Shown here piece by piece: positions 25,645 through 32,769 of a DNA stretch of 62,987 nucleotides. The stretch comes from Mycobacterium sp. (GTDB taxonomy: Bacteria > Actinomycetota > Actinomycetes > Mycobacteriales > Mycobacteriaceae): the NCBI RefSeq assembly GCF_002863225.1, contig NZ_PKEK01000080.1:1-62987 (forward strand). Reading direction: 5' to 3'. The position numbers and the translations under genes were made by a program. The number at the start of each line of letters is the position of its first letter. Positions within the stretch are counted from its first letter, which is position 1. The notes beneath the pieces were generated by a model that was not told the origin of the DNA, did no database searches, and saw only the letters and a program-made list of their open reading frames with translations.

Positions 25645-25938
25645 TCACGCCATGTGGTGGTTGCTCTGCGGTGCGCACCGCGGGGGTGTCGTGAAGATCA
25701 GTTTCGCGATCGGCGGGCAGGCGATGTGCTGGGTCTGCACGCCATCGCGGCAGACGAAGTACGCATTGGCGTCCTTGGGGTCCGGAAGGTAGCGGACGTC
25801 GCGGCCGCCGGGGCAGGTGACACTGTGGGCCGCGGGCGGCGGCGCCGGTGACGCCTGGGCCGGCGAAGCACCCATGAGGGAAATAAGGCCGAGGCCGGCG
25901 GTGATGAGGCCGCTGGCGGCCAGGTGTGTGCTGTGCAT
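25645..25938 (-). CDS. Secreted protein with CBM14-like (chitin-binding) Cys pattern
   Basis: This 97-aa protein has a Sec signal ending AQA, then a small domain with four Cys and aromatic residues (CPGGRDVRYLPDPKDANAYF, VCRDGVQTQHIACPP). The spacing resembles the peritrophin-A/CBM14 chitin-binding fold. The ATG follows GGAAGGAC. A copper-box-like palindrome lies about 140 bp upstream, so it may be in the copper regulon. The biological role of CBM14-like proteins in mycobacteria is unknown. Confidence 0.7.
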   Translation of the reverse strand: MHSTHLAASGLITAGLGLISLMGASPAQASPAPPPAAHSVTCPGGRDVRYLPDPKDANAYFVCRDGVQTQHIACPPIAKLIFTTPPRCAPQSNHHMA

Positions 25939-26075
25939 GATCGTCCTTCCGTGCCGATGACTCCTGGTGGTGATCCGGACAGGGCTCGACGGCGCTCCGC
26001 GGGTCTCAACGCGAGATGCTCGCCCCGAGGGCGGATTTCGCGTCGTCTCGCCATATCACGTTCACCGTTGATACT

Positions 26076-26092
26076 ATACCCCGGTATGGTAT
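26076..26092. promoter_or_regulatory. Copper-box-like palindrome before the CBM14-like gene
   Basis: ATACC-CC-GGTAT occupies 26076-26087 and is followed by GGTAT again at 26088-26092. TATAGT on the minus strand offers a -10 box. It is shorter than the other boxes. Confidence 0.45.
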
Positions 26093-26670
26093 GACACTAG
26101 GGGTTTCCATTCCGATCGGATAACGGCGAGCGGCCGTGGCGCGGTGTCGGTGAGCGGCTTAAAGGCCGCTTTCGCTGCTAGCGAACAGGTCGGTGTGGAA
26201 CCGTGGCCAGAGCAGGACGGCGGTGACCAGGCTTTGCTGTCCCGAAGGCGTTACTCACCACCGATGTCCTAGCCAAACCACACAGCAATCAAGGTTTTGC
26301 CGATGCGGACTGCGCCGAAATGTTTGCGTAGATACCACCGCGATACAGCACTACGCGGCTCATCCCGGCGTCGATCACGACGTTACTGCTAGCTCCCTTC
26401 ACGGCGTTGTCGACGGTCCGTGTTCCGGTTTCGCCGCCGCCCCGGCAATTTCCGCTAAGCATGATCGCGCAACGCCGCCGAGAGGCCTCTCGCTGCCGCC
26501 GGTCTAGGCCACCGCGACAGACCGCACCCCCGTCAAGGCGGGGAAATGGCCGCCGGCGACGGCAAATTTCAGATCAGCCCATCGAGGGTCAGTCAGCGCG
26601 TTGCGGGGGCAGACCGCCCTCCGCTGACATTCGTCTCGATAACGTCTCAGCCCCGCCTTCCGCTTTACCA
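26093..26670. other. 580-bp gap, no supported gene
   Basis: The only long frame (26193-26507, plus strand) has several Cys and His but no start signal, domain or consistent codon character. No tRNA or repeat is visible. A longer leader or decayed DNA is possible. Confidence 0.4.
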
Positions 26671-26692
26671 ATACGGTAGGGGGGTATAAGCT
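26671..26692 (+). promoter_or_regulatory. Copper box and -10 of the CysK2/SbnB-type operon
   Basis: ATAC (26671-26674) and GTAT (26684-26687) flank GGTAGGGGG, almost the same as the box at 8705-8725. TAAGCT (26687-26692) is a TANNNT -10 box ending 8 nt before the ATG at 26700. The transcript is probably leaderless. Confidence 0.65.
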
Positions 26693-26699
26693 CGAAGGT

Positions 26700-27200
26700 A
26701 TGGAGGTGTTTCCCGGGGCGACTCCGACACCACAGGTGTCGGAGTCTGGGTGGACGCAGTACGGTCAGCACCGTTCATCGTCTCACCTACGGCCTCGAAC
26801 GCCGCTCACCGCGGTATCGACCATCGTGTTCGCGGTCGCGTCCGTGCTGTTCACGCTCATAGGCATCGGTGCTCATCACAGTGAGGAATCCGACCCTCAC
26901 ACTCATCTTGCGGCGCACCCGTTGCTGTCGTCGCTGGGTGGGGAGTTTTCCGTCGACGGAGCTCACGCCCACCTCAGCGATGGCTCGCACCCTTACCACC
27001 CAGAGCAGCTCGCCGCCGCGGTGCTGCCACGCCCGGTGACCGATGGGGTGCTGGCATCGGGTGCCGTGTTCACGGCGTTGACCGTTCCGGTTGGTGTGGT
27101 CCCGGCGGTGGCTTTGGCCGGACGTAGTCCTCCTCCTCGAGCGCATAGCAGCATTTCTCGTCACGATCGGTTACTTCAGCTCTGCCTCTCGCGCCGCTGA
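26700..27200 (+). CDS. lpqS: LpqS-family exported protein (copy 2)
   Basis: This 166-aa protein has one N-terminal membrane segment (VSTIVFAVASVLFTLIGIGAHH), a His/Asp-rich exported part (HHSEESDPHTHLAAHP, GAHAHLSDGSHPYHPE), a second membrane segment and the LpqS tail GRSPPP...HDRLLQLCLSRR. It is the first gene of a five-gene operon behind a copper box. The start at 26700 coincides with the predicted transcription start. It is richer in His than copy 1, suggesting stronger metal binding. Confidence 0.75.
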   Translation: MEVFPGATPTPQVSESGWTQYGQHRSSSHLRPRTPLTAVSTIVFAVASVLFTLIGIGAHHSEESDPHTHLAAHPLLSSLGGEFSVDGAHAHLSDGSHPYHPEQLAAAVLPRPVTDGVLASGAVFTALTVPVGVVPAVALAGRSPPPRAHSSISRHDRLLQLCLSRR

Positions 27201-27210
27201 CCGGTCAGCG
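27195..27210. repeat. Perfect palindrome at the lpqS stop codon (copy 2)
   Basis: CGCTGACCGGTCAGCG is a perfect 16-bp palindrome that contains the lpqS TGA. It matches 9303-9318 at the equivalent place of the other locus, although the rest of the intergenic DNA differs. Confidence 0.5.
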
Positions 27211-27304
27211 TCAGCCCGTTGTGCTCAGCCACGACGGACGGTGATTGCCGACCATTGTCAACGGCCGCGCTCGCTGCCGCGGCCCCGCTGTCAGGCGAGG
27301 ACCC

Positions 27305-28573
27305 ATGAACAACCTGCTACCTTTTCACGCGCCCGCCATGCTGGACCAGCGCCAGAGCGCGCATTCGCGTGACCGGCTAATCGGCCAGGGTGCGCGATCA
27401 GCCCCTCATCAGTGCGGGCCCAGCTGCGATACGTGCCGCCCGGCACCCGAGAAATACCGTCGGGTCGGAGCGATGGTCGGCAACACCCCGGTGCTGTGGG
27501 TATCGGATCCGTTTGGCTGCGGTGACCGCGGATTTTGGGCCAAATTAGAGGGCGCCAACCCCGGCGGCATGAAAGACCGTCCAGGCATGCACATGGTTGA
27601 GCGTGCCCGGCTGCGCGGCGACCTGATGCCCGGCGCGCCCATCATCGAATCAACCAGCGGAACACTGGGACTGGGATTGGCGCTAGCGGGCATGGTGTAC
27701 GGCCATCCCGTCACCTTGGTCACCGACCCCGGGTTGGAACCCATTATCCAGCAGATGCTGCGCTCGTACGGCGCCCGCGTCGACGTGGTCGCAGAACCGC
27801 ACCCGGTCGGCGGCTGGCAGCAAGCCCGCAAGGACCGGGTCGCCGAACTGCTGGCGACCGAGCCGACCGCGTGGTGCCCTGATCAATACAACAACCCCGA
27901 CAATGTCGACGCCTACCGGCCGCTGGCCGAAGAGCTGCTCGACCAGCTCGGCGACATCGACGTGCTGGTGTGCTCGGTGGGTACCGGCGGTCATTCGGCC
28001 GGCATCGCTCGGGTGTTGCGCCGCGCGAACCCCGCTCTGCAGCTCATCGGCGTCGACACCATCGGTTCGACCATCTTCGGGCAACCGGCCAGTACGCGAC
28101 TTATGCGTGGACTGGGGTCAAGTATCTACCCCCGCAACGTCGATTACAGCGCCTTCGCCGAGGTGCATTGGGTGGCTCCGGCAGAAGCGGTGTGGGCGGC
28201 CCGCACCCTGGCGGCCACTTACTACACCAGTGGTGGCTGGAGCGTCGGCGCCGTCGCGCTGGTGGCCGGCTGGGCGGCTCGCAACTACCCCACGGGCACC
28301 CGCATTGCGGCGGTGTTCCCCGACGGCCCGCACCGTTATTTCGACACCATCTACAACGATGACTACTGCCAGCAGCATGGGCTGCTTGACACCGAGCCGC
28401 CCGGTGAGCCCGAACACGTCGACAGCCCCACCCAAAGCGTCATCAAGCGGTGGACACGCTGCACCACCGTCGTTGACCCCACGACGCTCATCGCGCAGCC
28501 GATCACCGAATCACGCTGGCCGACAACGGTTTTGGATTCGGCTGCCGGTGGTGGTGTCAGCATTTCAGCCTAA
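27305..28573 (+). CDS. CysK2/SbnA-like PLP synthase (copy b)
   Basis: This 422-aa fold-type II PLP enzyme is highly similar to CysK2 at 9416, sharing ESTSGTLGLGLALAG and SVGTGGHSAG. The PLP-lysine motif reads NPGGMKDRP, one residue shorter than NPGGSMKDR in copy a. The ATG at 27305 follows GCGAGGA. Unlike copy a, it is followed by an SbnB-like dehydrogenase and a decarboxylase, so it may act like SbnA: replace the phosphate of O-phospho-L-serine with the amino group of glutamate. S-sulfocysteine synthesis is the alternative. Function is inferred from context. Confidence 0.75.
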   Translation: MNNLLPFHAPAMLDQRQSAHSRDRLIGQGARSAPHQCGPSCDTCRPAPEKYRRVGAMVGNTPVLWVSDPFGCGDRGFWAKLEGANPGGMKDRPGMHMVERARLRGDLMPGAPIIESTSGTLGLGLALAGMVYGHPVTLVTDPGLEPIIQQMLRSYGARVDVVAEPHPVGGWQQARKDRVAELLATEPTAWCPDQYNNPDNVDAYRPLAEELLDQLGDIDVLVCSVGTGGHSAGIARVLRRANPALQLIGVDTIGSTIFGQPASTRLMRGLGSSIYPRNVDYSAFAEVHWVAPAEAVWAARTLAATYYTSGGWSVGAVALVAGWAARNYPTGTRIAAVFPDGPHRYFDTIYNDDYCQQHGLLDTEPPGEPEHVDSPTQSVIKRWTRCTTVVDPTTLIAQPITESRWPTTVLDSAAGGGVSISA

Positions 28574-28667
28574 GCCCCTTGGGCACCGCTCAAGGACTCC
28601 GCGCCCATACACACCGATCCGCGATTGGTCGGCCTGTGCACAAACCACAGAAACGGACACCCACTCC

Positions 28668-29687
28668 ATGAACTCAGCTGCGCCCAGTCAACCAGTCCAG
28701 TGCATCCTGTCCCGCGAGAAGGTGGCGTTGCCGGTTTTGACTCACAGCGATCTCGCCGACATCCCCCTCGCCCCCGCCGATGTCATCACAGCGGTACGAG
28801 GCGCCTATCTGCGTGTGGCCGAGGGCTCGTCGGTGGCCCCGCCCAAAATCATGATGCGCTCGCCCTATCGCGACTCGGCAGCCTATGCGATGCCCGGCTA
28901 TGACGGTGGGCTCCAGGTCAGCGCGTTCAAAGACTATTACATGCAAAACGATTGCGGCAAAAAGGAATACATCACCATCACCCTCTACGACGACACAGAA
29001 GGTGTGCCTATCGCCTTCATGGACTGCTCGCGAGTCACCACCTTGCGCACCGCTGCCAGCACCGCGTTGATCGCGCGCGCCTGCGCCACCCCGCAGGCGC
29101 GCACCGCGCTGGTGGCCGGCTCCGGGGCTCAAGGGCGAGAAACGTTTCCATTCCTGCTGGCCGCTCTTCCTGACCTCGAACGGTTGATGTTGTTCGCCAC
29201 TCATCCCGACGGAATCGCTTCGGTGCGTGCTTATCTGCGCGACAACCATCCCGACCGCGATGTCGACGTGGTCACCGATCCCGAACACGCCGCCGGCGAG
29301 GCCGATGTGATGGTGGCGACATCAGCTGGTCCGGCTACCGAAACAAAACTGCGCACCAGCTGGCTCAAGCCAGGCGCGGTGTTCATCTCCGTCAACGGGA
29401 CCGGAGTGCACCCCTCGTCGCTGCGTGATGCCGACTACAAGATGGCGACCAACGCCGGCCAGCTGGCCGTCACCGGTCGACGGTTCGCCGGTGACGACGG
29501 TTCACTGATGCTTGATGCCGAGTTGCCCGACGTCCTTGCCGGCACGGTACCCGCGCGGCACGAACCCACCGACCGGGTGTTTGTGTTCAATAGCGGGATG
29601 GCCATCACCGACATTCCGGTGGCTCACGCGTTGGCTACCCAGGCCATCGCCCGCGGGCGTGGACAGGAGGTCCGTCTGTGGAGTTGA
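28668..29687 (+). CDS. Ornithine cyclodeaminase-family dehydrogenase, SbnB-like
   Basis: This 339-aa NAD-dependent enzyme is of the OCD/mu-crystallin family: MPGYDGGLQVSAFKDYYMQN, then MDCSRVTTLRTAASTALIAR, then the Rossmann motif AGSGAQGRE. SbnB oxidises N-(1-amino-1-carboxy-2-ethyl)-L-glutamate to L-2,3-diaminopropionate and 2-oxoglutarate, using the SbnA product. Its place just after an SbnA/CysK2-like gene is the classical pair. The ATG at 28668 is 95 nt after the preceding stop with only a weak ribosome binding site; the frame upstream of it is non-coding. Its stop overlaps the next gene by 10 nt. Ornithine or alanine dehydrogenase activity is the alternative. Confidence 0.8.
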   Translation: MNSAAPSQPVQCILSREKVALPVLTHSDLADIPLAPADVITAVRGAYLRVAEGSSVAPPKIMMRSPYRDSAAYAMPGYDGGLQVSAFKDYYMQNDCGKKEYITITLYDDTEGVPIAFMDCSRVTTLRTAASTALIARACATPQARTALVAGSGAQGRETFPFLLAALPDLERLMLFATHPDGIASVRAYLRDNHPDRDVDVVTDPEHAAGEADVMVATSAGPATETKLRTSWLKPGAVFISVNGTGVHPSSLRDADYKMATNAGQLAVTGRRFAGDDGSLMLDAELPDVLAGTVPARHEPTDRVFVFNSGMAITDIPVAHALATQAIARGRGQEVRLWS

Positions 29688-31051
29688 CGTCGCACCCTGT
29701 ATCCCTGCCGGCCGCCCCCGTGGCCTGGTCGCGCGACGTGGCCGCTCATCCGACCTTGCTCGGCGACATTGCCCACGGGGTCGGGGGCCCGTTTCATGTG
29801 GTGCACCCGCCCCAATTCGGCGACAACCTGCGGACGTTCACGGACGTTCTCGATGGTTCAGGGGTACGCGGGCGGGTGTACTTCGCGAAGAAAGCCAATA
29901 AGGCGGGTTGCTGGCTGTCGGTATGCGCCCACACCGGCGCCGGCGTCGACGCGTCCAGCGCCGCCGAGCTGGTTCACGCGCTGAGCCGCGGTGTGCGAGG
30001 CACCGATATCGTGATCACCGGACCCGCGAAAAGTGAGCAGCTCCTGTGGCTGGCGGCACGCCACGGGTGTCTGATCGCCATCGACGCACTCGACGAGCTT
30101 GAGCGCCTGCTCGCACAAACCCCTCATAGCGAACCAGCCCGGATCCTGCTGCGCGTGCTCCCTGAGGCAAACCCCGACAGCCGATTCGGGTTGGGTGCAG
30201 CCGAGCTAGATGCGGCGCTGCAGCGCTGCATGACGCAACGCTTCCAGGTCACCATGGAAGGCTTCTCGTTTCATCTGAGCGGCTACGAAGTCACACCGCG
30301 GGCACAACTGGCCGACCACCTGCTCGATCGTCTCGTTGCGGCGCGCGCACAAGGCCTAGCAGCGACCGCCATTTCGATCGGCGGCGGGTTCGCGGTCAGC
30401 TACGTTGACGCCGACACCTGGGCCCGGTTCATGCGTGATCGCCACGAGTCGGACTTTCACAGCGGCAAAACGTTCACCCACTTCTACCCCTACCATCAGA
30501 CCCCGACCGGAGCGCAGATGCTTAGCGCCATCCTGCAAACCCGCACCGGCAGCGGCCACCGCACGCTGGGCGAGCGGTTCGCCGCCACCGACACCACGCT
30601 GCTGGTCGAGCCCGGGCGCGCCCTGCTCGACGGGGCCGGGTTCACCGTTTTCCCCGTCCAAGGCTTCAAGCGGCGAGGCGACTACGGCATCATCACCGTC
30701 GACGGGGTGAGCATGAGCATCTCAGAGCAATGGAAATCCAGTGAATTCCTGCCCGACCCCGTGCTGTGGCCGGCCTACGCCGACAAGCAGGTCTCGACCA
30801 GCACACCGGTGCGCTGCTGCGTTGCCGGCGCCAGCTGTCTGGAATACGACATGCTCACCTGGCGCAAAGTCCTCATGGCGCGCGACCCACGCCACGGAGA
30901 CCTGTTGATCTACCCGAACACCGCCGGCTACCAGATGGACAAAAACGAATCCGAATTCCACCAACGCGCGTTGCCCCCCAAAATCGTTGTGGCCTGCGAC
31001 AACCTGGGACGACTACGTTGGCAACTCGATGACCACGCCGCCCGCCCGTGA
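29678..31051 (+). CDS. PLP-dependent amino-acid decarboxylase (group IV)
   Basis: This 457-aa protein has the alanine-racemase-type barrel followed by a C-terminal beta domain, as in ornithine/diaminopimelate decarboxylases and SbnH. The PLP lysine is K72 in VYFAKKAN. Other family motifs are SIGGGF, EPGRALLDGAG, and a Cys-containing CCVAGASCLEYD at the subunit interface. The GTG at 29678 follows AGGAGGT and overlaps the SbnB-like gene. It may decarboxylate a diaminopropionate derivative to an ethylenediamine-type unit. The true substrate cannot be read from sequence. Confidence 0.82.
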   Translation: MELTSHPVSLPAAPVAWSRDVAAHPTLLGDIAHGVGGPFHVVHPPQFGDNLRTFTDVLDGSGVRGRVYFAKKANKAGCWLSVCAHTGAGVDASSAAELVHALSRGVRGTDIVITGPAKSEQLLWLAARHGCLIAIDALDELERLLAQTPHSEPARILLRVLPEANPDSRFGLGAAELDAALQRCMTQRFQVTMEGFSFHLSGYEVTPRAQLADHLLDRLVAARAQGLAATAISIGGGFAVSYVDADTWARFMRDRHESDFHSGKTFTHFYPYHQTPTGAQMLSAILQTRTGSGHRTLGERFAATDTTLLVEPGRALLDGAGFTVFPVQGFKRRGDYGIITVDGVSMSISEQWKSSEFLPDPVLWPAYADKQVSTSTPVRCCVAGASCLEYDMLTWRKVLMARDPRHGDLLIYPNTAGYQMDKNESEFHQRALPPKIVVACDNLGRLRWQLDDHAARP

Positions 31052-32466
31052 ATGTGTCTGCGGTGCAATCGAGCCGTAGAGCGCGGGTAGGACGACTCGC
31101 ATCAACGAGCCGTGAGCTCGCGGGATTAGCGGCCCCGATCGCTGGTGTGCAATTCACCCAAGTCGCTTTAACCACCACCGATTTGGCGGTCATGGGTGTG
31201 ATCGGCGTGCACGCCATCGCCGCAGGCGGGCTGGCAGCAGCCCTCTACAATCTAATGCGCACAATGAGCGTCGGGGCGGTAACCGCGGTAGGCAACCTGA
31301 TCGCCGACGCCGCCGGCCGGGGCGAAACACGCTCAGCAAGTGCCAACCCCGACACGCAGAGCCAACGAGAAATACGGCAGATCACCCGATCAGCGTTCTC
31401 CATCGCCACCGCGACAGCGCTGCTGCTGGGTGCTGCGTTGATCGGGCTGAGCTACCTGCTACCCCTTTTCGGGCTCGACACCAGCGTGCTCACCCTCGCC
31501 AGGCCGATGATGATGACGTTGGCGCCCGGCCTGATTCCGATGATGTGGCTCAACGTGTTACGTCAATTCTCCGTCGGCATGCGGCGACCCGGGCCTCTGC
31601 TGGCAGTCAGTGTCGGCTCCATCGCCGTCAACGCGGCGCTGGACCTCGCCTTCATCTACGGCCCGCTGGGCATTCCCAAGCTCGGCTTGGCAGGTGTCGG
31701 ATTAGCCACGACGCTGGTCCAAGTCGCGACCGTGGTCGCCTTCTACCTTGTGCTGCGCCGCGACCCTCAGCTCGCTCCACTGCTGTCCGGGGACGGCTGG
31801 ACGACCGACTCCGGCACAGCGCGCCACATTATTCGTTTGGGGATCCCCATCTCATTGACCTACGGTTCCGAAGCCGGCATCACGTCGCTGGCCGCCGTAA
31901 TCATGGGGGCCTTCGGTCCCATCGCGTTGGCCGCGCACAACGTCGTGACACAACTGACCCGAATCGCGTTCCAGATCAGCATCGGCCTATCCCACGCTGC
32001 GTCAATCCTGATCAGTCGAGCCGTCGCCCGAGCCGACCGAAACCAAGCCCAGCAGATCGCCGCCGTCACCCTCGCCCTGGGATGGCTGGTGACCGGGTGT
32101 CTGGGGCTGCTGTACGTGATCGCCCCGAACTGGGTCCTGCGCCCGTTCCTGGCACCGGCCGACGTCACCACCATCACATTCGCCAAAACCTTCATCCTGT
32201 TGGCGATCGCACAGCAAATCGTCGACTTCACCCAAAACATCGCCGTCGGACTCCTGCGCGGTATCGGCAACACCAAGGCGGGGCTCAGCGCAACCTCGAT
32301 CGGGTATTGGATGATCGGGCTGCCCGCCATGCTGGTGCTGGCGTTTGCGGCGCACCTACACGGCGCGGGCATCTGGGCGGGTCTAAGCACCGGCTTCGCT
32401 GCCACCGCCGTCATACTCCTGCGCCGATTTCGCCGGGATCTGCGGAAAGACGCGCGCTCTACGTAG
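31048..32466 (+). CDS. MATE-family exporter
   Basis: This 472-aa protein has twelve hydrophobic helices in the MATE pattern (LAGLAAPIAGVQFTQVALTT; ALAAHNVVTQLTRIAFQISI near 285). The GTG start overlaps the decarboxylase stop (GTGA), so it is translationally coupled and belongs to the same operon. MATE pumps export organic cations and small metabolites using H+ or Na+ gradients, so it probably exports the product made by the preceding three enzymes. Other siderophore clusters use MFS pumps instead. Confidence 0.85.
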   Translation: MNVSAVQSSRRARVGRLASTSRELAGLAAPIAGVQFTQVALTTTDLAVMGVIGVHAIAAGGLAAALYNLMRTMSVGAVTAVGNLIADAAGRGETRSASANPDTQSQREIRQITRSAFSIATATALLLGAALIGLSYLLPLFGLDTSVLTLARPMMMTLAPGLIPMMWLNVLRQFSVGMRRPGPLLAVSVGSIAVNAALDLAFIYGPLGIPKLGLAGVGLATTLVQVATVVAFYLVLRRDPQLAPLLSGDGWTTDSGTARHIIRLGIPISLTYGSEAGITSLAAVIMGAFGPIALAAHNVVTQLTRIAFQISIGLSHAASILISRAVARADRNQAQQIAAVTLALGWLVTGCLGLLYVIAPNWVLRPFLAPADVTTITFAKTFILLAIAQQIVDFTQNIAVGLLRGIGNTKAGLSATSIGYWMIGLPAMLVLAFAAHLHGAGIWAGLSTGFAATAVILLRRFRRDLRKDARST

Positions 32467-32769
32467 CGGCGCCGGCCGTCCACCGCGCTCAAAAGGCGAA
32501 GTAGCCGCTCACTAAAGTGCCACGTCCAATCTGCCTGCGCGGAGCTTAAAAAGCCCGCACCCCGCCGAACACGCAGGATGACCTCGGCAACTGTTGAGCG
32601 AAGCGCAATAGCATTGCTTTCATTCGAAAGCAGCACCACGCGATGCAGCTCGGCCTGTAGCACCCGCCAGCGCCGGGTCGTTCTGCCGTGTTGAACCACG
32701 AAGACCGATTTCGTGTAAACGCGGGGCGGCGAGGGGTCTACGACGTCAGCCCACGCGACGGTACCGGTT
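32467..32769. other. 300-bp gap between convergent operons with a small hairpin
   Basis: No gene is supported. TGCTTTC (32615-32621) and GAAAGCA (32626-32632) form a 7-bp stem with a 4-nt loop and could help terminate either operon. Confidence 0.45.

Noticed and set aside
26193..26507. Cys/His-containing 104-codon frame that could be a metallothionein
   Set aside because: No start signal, no CxC clusters like MymT, and no copper box directly upstream in the right orientation.
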